DNA from: Rhea pennata
Lineage: Eukaryota; Chordata; Aves; Rheiformes; Rheidae
Length of the DNA: 64,000 bases
NCBI RefSeq assembly: GCF_028389875.1
Contig: NC_084668.1
Coordinates: 21,257,493 to 21,321,492, forward strand
Direction: 5' to 3'
Shown: positions 53,101 through 64,000 of the stretch, one piece after another
Position numbering within the stretch: position 1 is the stretch's first letter
Layout: each line of letters opens with the position of its first letter
The notes under the pieces: model-generated
What the model was told of the DNA's origin: nothing
Database searches by the model: none
The model's input: the letters and a program-made list of their open reading frames with translations, nothing else
Position numbers and translations under genes: made by a program

Positions 53101-55472
53101 CGTGGAAAACTTCGGGAGCGATTGGACCTTTGACACTTTGAGAAAGGTCTTCTCCCTTTGCTAGAAAGGTGTTGCGCGTCACTGAAAAGCCATTTCAAAT
53201 GACAAGCAATAGAGGTAATAGGTGTGAAAAGTAGTTGCCTGCAGACCATGACCAGCAAGAAAAAGGTTAAGGTGAGATTCAGGTGGCGCTAAGGCAGAAG
53301 AATGAAGAAGAAAATGATGCAACTGATGTTTATTAGTAGCCTCACATAGGACCGTCTGTCCTAGAAAGAAAGCTGAAGGAATTAGTAATTAAACTATTTT
53401 GGAAACCTCCAGAAAAATACAGGAGAAACTATTGCTTTCTACCTCTATACTTTTAAAAATCTGTATTAAAACATTTGACAGGTCATTTATTCCTGAACTT
53501 TGGAGTACTTTTTTGTTCAGCACATCTTGATACCGAGAAGATGAGATTACAATTGACACATAGATAAATATATAAATTACGATTGTACGATTATAAGGTT
53601 AGGAGGCTATAGTTATGTCCAAACTATTTTTTCCGTAGTGGACATTAACCCTAATCACATTGGTACCTATAAGAGTAGAATAATGCAGACAGCAAGCAGT
53701 AAGAATGCTTCTGTTCAAGGAGGGGGAATACATAACCTGATTCTAGAAAAGAGAAGTTTCTACTATTTTCATAATTTTCATCTTCACATGTATGTCCTTG
53801 TCTGTGTTCTCTATCTTACTATAGCCAAATGGCAGGTGACACTGCAGTACATCCACCACCAGTAAATAAAATGTTATGCTCCAGAAAATTTGATTCCCAA
53901 AGCCCAGCCTTAAAAATCAATAAACGTTCTCCCATAGGTAAAGGATTTCTTATGAGCACTGAGGTTTTTAAATAGAGCATTTTGCCTCACCTTTCTAAAA
54001 TCATGGAGCTAAAAATAAAACCAAATTACAACTAAAATCTATGACAATTACGGAATTAGAAACTACAAAGCTGCTTTTAATTTTTCTAGACATTAAAATG
54101 CCTTTTGTTTGGGGTTAACAAACTCATCTAAAGTTAATATGGATGCATATTATACAATACCTTCAAAAAGTCAAGCATGCATCAATTTTGAACAGTTACA
54201 ATAAAAACTTGTTTTCATTTTCTGAAACTCCTGTTCCCAAGTAAAATATCACAAGACCAGTTACTCTCTGATGGGAGTGTGTCTCTTTCATAAAAATGTG
54301 TTTTATTTCTTCTTAGCCAGTCAGTACCCAGCAGTAGTTCAGTTTGGTGTATCAACCTAAAAAGAACTTGTAAAATCCAAGTTAATATTCATTAATGTTT
54401 TTATCCTTCCCTTTAAATATTCTGTAAATCCTCCAGGAGGTGCCAGGGAGAGAATATGAGCAGGTCCAGGCATGGGGCAGCAGCCTCTATGCATGCAGAA
54501 TCTGAAGTGCACATTAGCTGCTAGACAGTGTAAATATTTTTTTTTTCCCACCTCCTTCCAGCACCTGCTCTTGTTCTTACACTGAGCCTACTAAGACAAT
54601 CCAAAGTTATCCAAATATTTATCTGGAACAAGTGAAACCCAATTCTGCAGAGAAAGATTTATATCTTAGCAGAGAAAAAATCTAATTGGTCTCTGGACAA
54701 TCTAAACTTTTGAAGACTTTTTTTAAGATCTTTGTTGTATCAAGGCTGAAAGTGCTTAACATTTATATAAATTTTCTCAGTGTTGGAGGTTGTGTAATAT
54801 TAAATCATCTGGAATTCTTGGTGTCATTTATCCTCTGTCTCCATTTACTAACGTCTGAAGTCTAGTGTTACAGTTTTGATCTCAAAATTATTGAAGTAGT
54901 CAGGCTGCTTTCTGTCAGTTTTAAAGATGTTAATCACTTGATGCATTCCCCTTTTTTCTGATGTTTTCCAGTGGCGTCTAAAGCTCTCTAGCTCAAAGAG
55001 ATTCCTACAGCTCACTGCTGGTGCAAACTGAAGCACGCAGCCCTCCACAGAATCTGTGCAGTTTGATCATTTTACTGTGCAAACATCCATAAAAACAACA
55101 CTGGGGCCTTCATTAATGATTGGAACTACATGATTAATTGTCAATTTGCTCAGTATTCTGTGTACAGAGTGAATTATATTACTTCATAATCCTATCTTCC
55201 TCTTCAGAGGAGCCTTTGCAGGTTTCTGAGGAAATCTCTATTCAGACTCTATTTCTTCAACCTTCTGAGAGATGATGAACCATGCTTTTAAGATGTATCT
55301 CGAATGTAATCAAAATATTACAAAAATAGAATAATATCCATATGGTATTCTAACAAATTGGTATTTTGGAGAACTTGGGTTCACTAACGTGATTTTATTT
55401 AAAAAAAAAAAAAAAAGTATATGATACAGGAAAGTGTATTTCATGATTATGCAAAGAAAAAATATGCTTGAC

Positions 55473-55550
55473 TTTTTTTATATATATATATATTATATAT
55501 ATATATATATATAGGTGTGTGTGCGTATATTTATTTATATATATAAAAAA
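55473..55550. repeat. Compound AT/GT microsatellite with inverted ends
   Basis: A T7 run leads into TA repeats (about 55479-55513), then a short GT stretch, then TA repeats ending in A6. The two ends (TTTTTTATATATATA and TATATATATAAAAAA) are complementary, so the block can fold on itself. Confidence 0.9.
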
Positions 55551-56119
55551 TAAATGGCTATTCAAATGCTCATATGTTTCTGGATGGAAGTAATATTAAT
55601 ATTCCTAATACTTTAAAAGGTCCAAGGGAAGATTTCAACAGGAAAAAATTAGCACCCATATTTTGAAGGCAAATCATATGGATAAATTCATGCGATCAAA
55701 AATTAGATGTCTCCAAAAAGAAAATGAAATTCAAAGAATTCATCATCAGATAAGGTCCAGAAATAATCTCAGAGCTGTTAAAAGTGAGCCTATTTGCTAC
55801 ATTTAAAAATCTTAAATAATATTCATGTGTTTTTTGACTACTACATTTTCTTAACTTACAGCTGATGCCAAGAAGGATGTTATATTCTCATATGCTGGGT
55901 ACATTTTGTTTAATAACTAGAAGTATACTGAACCTCGTATTTCAGAATAGGATTACCAGAGAGGTAACACCCAGGACTCTTAAGTGTATAGAGGGTTTGC
56001 TGTTTGCAGACTTGCTTTGCACCTTCTCTCTTTGTTTAGGCTATAGATGATAGTTTTCAGAAAGGGGGAATATAGAAATATAAGGAAGAAAGTGCAAGTC
56101 AAGAGAACTGCCACTGGAC

Positions 56120-56148
56120 TTTTTTTTTTTTTTTTTCCCCCCCCCCCC
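56120..56148. repeat. T17C12 polypyrimidine tract
   Basis: Seventeen T followed directly by twelve C. The complementary strand has a G12 run capable of unusual structure. Such homopolymers are also frequent sequencing-error sites. Confidence 0.93.
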
Positions 56149-58899
56149 ATGCAAGTGAATCTTGCTGGCATGCAGCAAATCTCTCTGCAGTCCATGACTG
56201 AATGACTGTCCCTGCTTTAGATAGGACAGGAGTTATTTCTGCTGCTCAAGCACACCTACAAATTACCATTATTTGCTTTAATTTCAAAGCCATTTTTGTC
56301 ATTGAAAATCTTTGACTTTGAATTATGGTAGCTAAATGTTAAGGGAGCTGTTGGGAACAAATGGTGTTCTTGCACATCTGTGAATAAGATCATGTAAGAA
56401 GGTGGCGCATCTGGGTAAACTTAGTCCTTGTGTCTCTGTAGTGAGCTTCTGAGAAATAAGATTCTCCAATTCTTTAGCATTCTAGGTATGTTTTTTCTAT
56501 ATAGGAAAAAAGGAAAAGCTACTGAGGAAAACATATGTACCTTTCTGTTTTGAAAGGTTACCTGCATGGTAAAGTAAATACTATAATAATTTTTTGAAAA
56601 TATTCATACTTCACCAAACAGTAACAGTATGTAAAGCATAGGAATGAGAAAAGCTGTATTGCATGTGCGGTCCTCTGCCATTATGGTTGCTTTATTCTAT
56701 TGCAACTCCCACCTCAATACTATTACTTACATGTCACAATAAGTAGAAAAATCAGGATTCTTCTATTATTAGAAGTCTATGGCCTCTACAAACAAGATTC
56801 CCCTGCCCTCCCCAGCACTGAGCTGAGAGGGAGTCAGTGTGAGGAGCCTCACAGTTCTTACACTTCCCAAAACCCAATGCGGACAGAAGGTGAAACTTAG
56901 TGAGCTTGAGGCCATGCATAGTGGAAGACGCCACAACAGCAGCCTTCCTGACGTGGCCGACAGCCCTTATGTTGTCTTTGGCATCTCCTGCCCCAAAGAA
57001 CTGCTGAGGTTATGAGACAGAAATGCAGAGCCCAGCACCTAGCTACATCCTTGCAGTGAAGTTTGAGAGGCCTGACCAAAGCCAACACAAGCAGTGAAAA
57101 AGTGCAAATTTGTAGTAATGATGATAGAGATGGTATTGACAGCCTGACACAGCAAATCCATCTTTATAGGGGGAATGACTTGCAGTTAGCAGATAAGATC
57201 TGACAGAGGATGATTCTTATCTAAGCCATCATCATCTGCTGCAAACAATGTTGTTGCTTGTTCACCCCTAGGTGATGGGCCTTGTCCTCCACACCTGCTC
57301 TTACTGTTTTACCCCAGTACAAGCCTGACCTTTCTATCCTTTAAGCCTATATGCTAAATATGCTCCTGTGTATTCTGGGCAGTGAAGCTAAGGGGAAGAA
57401 ATGTGAACTTCCAAAATCTAAACAAACATTTAAATATCCAAACAGAGCAGCCAGCCTATGGCATTCCTCAGTTTGCATACTGTAAGGTTTTCTAGTAAGT
57501 AAATCCTTTCTTCTTGAGTGTACTTCAGAGTGTTCATAGCTGTTTTGCCAACAAAAGTTCTGGATTGAAAACAAGACTTGTATAAATATATCACCTTCCA
57601 ATATTTATTCTTAGTTTTGCCTTTCTGCTATTCCTCAATCATCCTGTCTGGGGCTTGCATATACTCACGCAGGGATGCACTGAAGGTCATTGAACCTCAG
57701 GGAGAAGCCAGGTTGTTTATTGAATAAGGAAGAAGACTGCTGCTTTTATCTGCTTCCCATGGGTAAGCCATTTTAGAAGAAGCATGGAAGAGGCTCATGG
57801 ATTTCTTGGCATAAAATTCTAAAAGATGCGAAGTTTTCATGCTGCCTTTTCAGCCTTGAACTGAGTAGCTGAAGAAGCGTCGTGCTGTGCGGACCCTCTC
57901 CAGGCTCGCTTGAGGTGATCCACTCAGTTCTGCAAGTGTCAGAGGCCTCTTCAGTTACCTAACAGCCCAACTCTGTATCGTAATTACAGTGGCACCTTTT
58001 AACTCCACTTTTTCCAAACCTATCCCCTGGGTTTCTTGAGAAAGAAACATTTCACAGCTTTTAATGCTAGTTTAACTCTTTAGAGTGAAACATGTCAGGA
58101 GTTGAGTTCAGTTCCTTGCTCTTTTCTCCCTAAAAGCATCAGTGAGCAAGCAGAATGTACAGGGTCAAGCTCTTACTGTGCATTTAATTTACCAGAAGAA
58201 TAAGTGCATATCCCTCCATTTAATGGAAACAGGTAACCTAACCACACACTCACAGTATATATTCGCAGTTTCTTCACTAATCTTGGACTTCTGAACTTTT
58301 TGTTAAAGCATTCCTGCAGTATCTTTGTTAAGCAGAGTGTGAATAAAAAGTCAGAACAGAAAATAAAAGACATTAAGGATGCAACTAAGCCATACAAAAA
58401 AAATGATAATACCTATATAACACAATATTGTACACTGAAACAAAAATAAAGCTCAGTAACTTTCCAGTCTATTTTCCTGGCAGTCAACCCTCATTGATAT
58501 TGTAGCTGTTACACTGAATTAAAATGAAATTCATTTTCAGTTAAATTGTCCGTCACACTCTCCTACTTACTTATTGTTAGTGAGTTGACTTCAGTGAGGC
58601 TTTGAGGAATTTTGGTGGAAAAGATGACATATATTCAGGCTCCCAATCTTTTAAAATAGGGAGTAGATTGCTAGAAATAATGGGACAAAATTCTTATCAC
58701 TTGACATAGGTGGAAATGGAACCTTTAGGCTCATTCTGAATTGAGTATTATCATCGTTGGAATTTTGCACAACAAGGAGTAAAACGTTGTAATAAAAGTA
58801 CAAAGCGAAAACTAAATTATATTTTTCAAGTTTTCTTGATAAAATACTGATTCTTACCATCTTCCGTCTACAATATAAATAAAAAACAATAAAAATAAG

Positions 58900-59340
58900 G
58901 TTGAGATTGAATGAGGAATGAGGTAAAGGAAGCAGAAGCCAGAGGGCTGGGGGTGGGAGTGAGCACAGAGGAAGGCAACTTCAGAAAACGAGGGCGTGTG
59001 TGTGCACGTGTGTGCACACGCGTGTGTACAGGCACTCTGAAGGGAGACTAGAGGTGGAAGAGGGGAGAGAGAGGCAAGAGACCATTTGCAGGCTGTTTTT
59101 AATCAGAAAGCAGAATTAGGAGTAACTCGGGAAGGAGGTTGAGAAGCAAACCAGGAAAGCGGGAGTGCGCTGCTGGCAACGGGAGGCGTTGGGACCTGAC
59201 TGTGAGGTAGGCTGCAGCTCTGCAGGTGCGAGCAGTGGGGCTGGGATGCGAACGCAGGAGCGAGATGGTGAGGAAGCGAAGCCGACGTGGGCAGATAACC
59301 TGCGTGTGCTTCTCTAAGGCCTGAAATAAAAATTCCTACG
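58900..59340. other. Purine/CpG-enriched patch
   Basis: Against the AT-rich background this 440-nt patch is G-rich and CpG-enriched. It contains a Z-DNA-type alternating tract and several donor-like GTAGG and GTGAGG sites. It may be a minor promoter or enhancer; no coding potential is convincing on either strand. Confidence 0.3.
58994..59030. repeat. 37-nt strictly alternating purine-pyrimidine tract (Z-DNA type)
   Basis: Every step from 58994 to 59030 alternates purine and pyrimidine: GCGTGTGTGT, GCACGTGTGT, GCACACGCGT, then GTGTACA. It includes CG, CACG and CGCG steps, the classical Z-DNA-forming sequence. Confidence 0.9.
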
Positions 59341-59759
59341 TCTCGCAATTCCTCTGCTATCAACAAAAATCTTTAAGATTTTTTAACTGGCACACAAACA
59401 AACCCTCTTTGTGCAATAACCCTAATGTCACTTTCTGAGTCTTCAGTGGTTGATCTCCATAGTAGTTTCCAGTGGGGAGGGATGTGTGTGTGCTGTCAGG
59501 AAGCACTGCTGCCTTTACAAATGTCATCCCCCCCCCTTACTGTTCCTGGGTTGTTTTCGAAAAGGATAGAAGTCTGATTTACAGGCTGAATCAGCTCTGT
59601 GATTTCCCTAAATGTATATATTCCTCAAGCTCTCAGGAACCTGACATTAAGCTTTGAACTCTCCTGCTACATCAATGTAGGCAAATTTTTAAATATTTAT
59701 TTTACAATCCAAGTTTCAGCTAAAGCCAACTGGACTTCACAAATGTGTAAGCTATTCTG

Positions 59760-59798
59760 TAAGTTTTCACCATACAATGTTTGTATGGTGAAAACTTA
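59760..59798. repeat. Perfect 18-bp inverted repeat with 3-nt loop
   Basis: TAAGTTTTCACCATACAA (59760-59777) is exactly complementary to TTGTATGGTGAAAACTTA (59781-59798), separated by TGT. The pairing is uninterrupted and the sequence is not simple repeat. It is followed by a short ATT microsatellite. Confidence 0.95.
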
Positions 59799-61412
59799 AG
59801 TTGTATATTATTATTATTATTAATCTCTGTCTGTAGTCTTAACACTATTCATAATACATTTTTCTAAGTAATAGTTTTGTTATCTAGAATTAATAGAAAC
59901 ACTGGCAACAGATCCTCTTGTGTACTTTTCATGTTCTGTTTCTTTAGGAATAGTATAGTACTAGCTGCTAAGGATGAAATGTACAGAACCTTTGCCAGAG
60001 AAATAATTTGAAATGGCCACTCACCTCTGTCAATGGCTTTCTTTGCACCACAACATTATTTACATAGGCAATTTATCATTTCATTGGTCAGACTAAATAA
60101 CTGCAATTCAATAAAAAAGTATAAAACACATACAGACCTGAATTATGAAGTCTGCCAGATCTGCATAGATGATGGTTCAATCTGTTTTCATTGTTACTAT
60201 TTTTTAATAATTGTTAATACTTTGGAGAGAAATCAAAAGGATTCCCATTTATTTATGGATTTGCCCTTCTCAGATGGTATGATGTAGCCTCTTGGCTGCT
60301 TATGGAGTAATACTGCTCTGTATGTTTTCTAATTTTGACTTAGAACAACAACTAAAACACATACTCTTAGAAGTATTAAAGGTATCTGGTCTTTGTTTGA
60401 TGGACTTTAGCTCTTTTTAGCCTTTCAAATCTCTTGCAAAATATTAGATCCTCTAATTTAACTTCATCACTGGGAGTTATATACATTAAACACTTGCACA
60501 TTAAACACTTACTGCTCTGTAAGACTTGCATGTTATGATATATATAATTTGGTACAGAAACCCTAGATGGCTGCCTAATACCTCTAGCATATCTTTTCAA
60601 ATGCCTTTCATTTTATTTGACAAATAACCTTTTCAGAGAGCTAGTAAGCTAGTACAAAGTTACAGCTTTGTTTGTACTTGCACAGAAAACTGGATTTTGT
60701 TTTGAAAACTGTATTTCCTGCTAAGCATTTTCAGTCATTTATTACATTCTTTCTTTCATTTAAGAATGTCCTGTATTGTTTTGATTTCCTATACATTTTT
60801 AAGAACTTTCATTATTTACGTTGTTTTAAAAGGTCTTTATATCTTTTCTCATATTGAATAATCTTCTGAAAATACAGTTTGACTGCTTATAGGACAGTAT
60901 AATGTATTTGATTCTGTAGTCAAAATGATCTTTTGAAAGTATTATAATAGAACCACATTATATGATAGAATAGCAATACTTTAGTAAAAAGCTTTCGTTT
61001 TTTGTTTTATATTTTGTTACATCAGGTTTTGGTAAATGAAGAAAAGGAAAAATCAGTAGCAGGAGCCTAGAGTAGACAGGCCAAAGGAAGGAAAAAACTA
61101 TCCTATGTACCTTAAGAAACCTCCTTCATGTGGTAGGAACGCATTTCTCTTCCTTAACCAACTTTATATCCAGATACTATTCCATGCAATGCAATTTTTA
61201 GTAAGTTATATGTTTGTAGCTTCAACAATAATTTATAAAGGCTGAGGATTTGGCATAAAAATTTCACTTTTATTTTTTCTTCAGGACTGCTACTTTATTT
61301 TTTTTTAATTTCCCCTTTGTGGAAGAAGTTTGAATGTTAGACAAAACCTGCTCCTAAAATTCAGCCCCAGAACTCCTCTGATTTCTTGGTACCCTTTAAA
61401 CAGAGCTTCACT

Positions 61413-61512
61413 TATAAGCTGAAACTAGGCTGATCTAGGACACTGCGCAGTGCTAGAGAGTGTGACCGGACCAAAAGCCTGCCCTGCGCCTGGGAGCGCA
61501 GTGCAGCCTCCG
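61413..61512 (+). promoter_or_regulatory. Candidate alternative promoter and first exon
   Basis: A TATAAG box at 61413-61418 precedes by about 25-30 nt a short CpG-rich patch (61,440-61,610) in AT-rich surroundings. The patch contains a near-perfect donor CCTCCG|GTGAGTC with GT at 61513-61514. The arrangement fits a TATA-driven non-coding first exon of about 70 nt on the + strand, possibly an alternative 5' exon of the gene begun at the CpG island. Transcription is inferred. Confidence 0.35.
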
Positions 61513-61519
61513 GTGAGTC

Positions 61520-63950
61520 ACTGCCAGTCGCGGGTGCTTTGTGCGACCGCTGCTGCATCGCTTCCAAACCTACGCTGGCTCCATGCCAGCCAGCTTTGTG
61601 CCTTTCGCTTCTTATTCTAGGGTTGGCTCGTGGCTGTTATTTGCACCCAGACCATATAATATGTGTAGGAGTCACTGAGATATGCAGAATATGAAATCTC
61701 ACAGTGGTATATTAGAACAAATATAATTCAATATGGTTGTAACACTAACTCTAGAAACATTTCTTATCTATGACTTTAAAGACATACAGAATCCATGTGT
61801 TCCTGATGCAGCGGGAGAATTTGGAGAGATAAATTTACATAATCTAAGAATCTGAAACATTTATAGAATTCCAGATGGCTTTTCATAGGTATTTGCCAAA
61901 TATAAACATTTTCATGTGCTGAAAATCCTGAGATGAAACTTCTGAGAGTGGTTGTGGAAATACAACTTACCCCAGGAGTAATATGGTTTGGCAGTCAGAT
62001 TTTGAATCCTCTTTGTTATGAAGAAGATAACTTACTGTTTAAAGAGAACTGTACAGTTTATCATATTTGCATAATTATACCTTCGTTTTTCCAGCTCACC
62101 CCGCAGAGGATCATAATGGAAGATGAGAAAATGTTTTAAAGGCCTTTTTCCTTTCTTCCCCATAAAAAACATTAGCAGTCCTCTGTTGTTTAAAAGTATG
62201 CATCAAGACATAAGGAAAAATACTCCCGTAACTTCTTATTTTAATTTTATAAGTCAGGATAACACTTCTTTGATATTCACGTATAGCTATAACTTTAAGA
62301 GAACACTGAGGTCATGAACACTGAGAGCAAACTTGGGTGTCCTAGCAGCAGTGTTTTTCTCAGTCATTCAGAGAACTATCCTTGGTTCAAATTCCACATG
62401 CTATGTTAAGACCATGCATTTTCTGAATGTGGAGTTCAGATGGATTTCCAAAGGTTTGCGGATCAAAATGGGGCATTTTGCAGTGACGATTCCAAAACTG
62501 CCAACACATTGCAAGGCTGCTGAGAACATAGAGATGGATGACTCAGTCTTGTGCTTTTTGTATATTATCATTATTTTAGTGATAAAGCAGAGAATGAGGC
62601 AAATTGCAACCTGCCAGTGTGAGCATGTAACCAAATTATGCAGACACATTTGAAAATATTAAATAGGAAATTGAACACGTGATGAAGGAGACCTGAAAAG
62701 TTTGTCTTGCTGAGATTAAAACAAGTTCTCTTCTGCAAACAAGTTAACTCTTAAAGCAGCCTACTCCCAGTTAAAAACCTTATTTGAAGTCTATTGAAAT
62801 CAATTAAAAAAGATTCCCTTTGACTCTGATGGTTGCTCATTTAAGTCTTTTTCTGCCTATCGGCAGATTGTAACCTTGCATTGCTGGCTTCTGAGATCAG
62901 TGTGGTCTGGCCAGCAGGAAGAGACCTAACAGAATGGGAACTGTGATTCAGAAAGTTTCTCACCAAGTGCCTTCCTTTGCAATAGTTAATGTTAGTGCAC
63001 GTTGTCTTTTATACCTTACCGTGCCTTCATGCACCAGAAAGAGAATCTTCCCTTCAGGTTTCAATTCCCAGCCTTAGGTATGCACTACTTTTGGAGCTGG
63101 AAACAATGTATCTACATCATTGCAGTACCATTGCTTGGCTAAGTAGTATGTCATCAGTAGCTTTAAGAAGAGGGTGTAAAAAAACCCCTGGTTTTGGTAA
63201 CAGTGCTTTCCTGTAACTGTTAGGCTTTTCTGAAGCATGTTTATCTCATAATTCACAGTTCTTCAGAAATACTGTACACTGAGGCAAGCTGCTAAAGAGC
63301 TATCGGTCACTGATATGAGGGGAGTTTTAAATAATTTTTTTGACCATGGAACAGAATCGTAGAGCCTGCCACCACCTCGAACCGTGGTGGGAGGCAATCT
63401 GGCCAGACTAAGAACTCGCATTCTAATCATAGGAAACAACATGCAGCACCTAAATAAGTTAAGGTATCTGTTCAGTGATGTAAAGGTAGGAACAGCCAAG
63501 GACAAAAGAATCTACTGTATGTGATGCTTATATTATGCTTAAACTATAAAGAAAGTCGTTTATCAAAAATGTATTTCAATATTATCAAAGAGAATCTCAC
63601 AAAATTGAGGATTTATGTTAATTATCTTTTAAAAAAATCAAAATATTTGTCACGCTGGACTCACTTGAAGTGAAGAAATTTGGTGTAAAGATAGTTATTG
63701 AAAGATAATACAGAGATAATATTTTTTTCTCTGTCAGTAGGAGCAGTATATGTCAGAAAGCCAATCAATTCTGTCATGGGCCAGGATGGTGGTTAAGAAA
63801 TGGAAAACATCTCTGCCGGCAGGTTCACTATTCATTTCTGACAGCTGGCGGTCTGATGTTGAGCACTTGAATTTATGGAAGATGGTAGTCTGAAAATAAA
63901 GCATAATGCTTTCATCCACTGAACCTCCTTCTGAATTTCTTTACTGTTGA
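61520..63950. other. Gene-less stretch at the end of the window
   Basis: AT-rich sequence without recognisable exons or repeats. The short open frames on both strands are treated as chance. Confidence 0.55.
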
Positions 63951-63951
63951 T

Positions 63952-63990
63952 TTGTACAATAGTGGTACAATTTGTGTACAATTTGTACAA
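63952..63990. repeat. Short GTACAAT-type tandem repeat
   Basis: Four GTACAA(T) units occur in 39 nt (TTGTACAATAGTGGTACAAT, then TTGTGTACAATTTGTACAAT), followed by a T run that meets the end of the window. Confidence 0.8.
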
Positions 63991-64000
63991 TTTTTTTTTT

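Larger units (their letters stand above)
44690..58900. other. Gene-less stretch, probable long intron
   Basis: No coding exon is recognised. It contains an A30 run (48625-48654), AT repeats (50120-50144 and 55479-55545) and a T17C12 tract (56120-56148). The small open frames scattered across both strands have no similarity I recognise and no splice context. Confidence 0.55.

Noticed and set aside
53016-53258. 80-codon minus-strand frame in a locally GC-richer patch
   Set aside because: Arg/Ser/Gln-rich translation without recognisable similarity; likely chance.
28740-64000. Search for the B3GALT1 coding exon
   Set aside because: No open frame of suitable length or with beta-1,3-galactosyltransferase motifs exists on either strand, so the coding exon must lie beyond the window.

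Overview
The window is vertebrate nuclear DNA, most likely from a bird. The reasons are AT-rich sequence with very few recognisable interspersed repeats, one decayed CR1-clade LINE, a compact and extremely GC-rich CpG island, and a giant-exon gene that I recognise as XIRP2. The species cannot be fixed from sequence alone, and a non-avian archosaur is possible. No bacterial, viral or CRISPR features are visible.

Region 1 (1 to about 17,000, + strand) is the 3' half of XIRP2, which encodes Xin actin-binding repeat-containing protein 2 of striated-muscle intercalated discs, myotendinous junctions and hair-cell stereocilia. Four coding exons can be placed with splice sites: 585-718, 1445-10664 (the giant Xin-repeat exon), 13347-13480 and 14468-16061. 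The N-terminal exons lie upstream of the window. The giant exon holds 28 recognisable Xin repeats, then about a dozen decayed GD(V/I/L) repeats, a proline-rich segment, a conserved helical block and a conserved C-terminal PPxY region.

The most striking observation is that exon 13347-13480 is read in two frames. If the giant exon is skipped, exon 585-718 (ending at a codon boundary) joins it in frame 0. That frame encodes the first half of a LIM domain, which exon 14468-16061 completes together with an EPLIN-like tail. If the giant exon (9220 nt, remainder 1 modulo 3) is included, the same exon is read one frame over. It then encodes a 31-residue C-terminal tail matching the end of long-form human XIRP2, and stops at 13439-13441.

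Region 2 (17,000-27,040) is AT-rich intergenic sequence without recognisable genes. Region 3 (about 27,040-28,740) is a strong CpG island with GC boxes, a CCAAT box, G-quadruplex runs and a plausible first-exon donor at 27948/27949. By conserved vertebrate gene order (XIRP2 followed on the same strand by B3GALT1) it is probably the B3GALT1 promoter. The single coding exon of B3GALT1 is not in this window. Region 4 (28,740-64,000) would then be the first part of the long 5'-UTR intron of that gene. It contains a CR1-clade LINE fossil (about 32,700-33,480), several perfect inverted repeats, a Z-DNA-type tract, homopolymers, and a small CpG-rich patch at 61.4-61.6 kb that looks like an alternative first exon.
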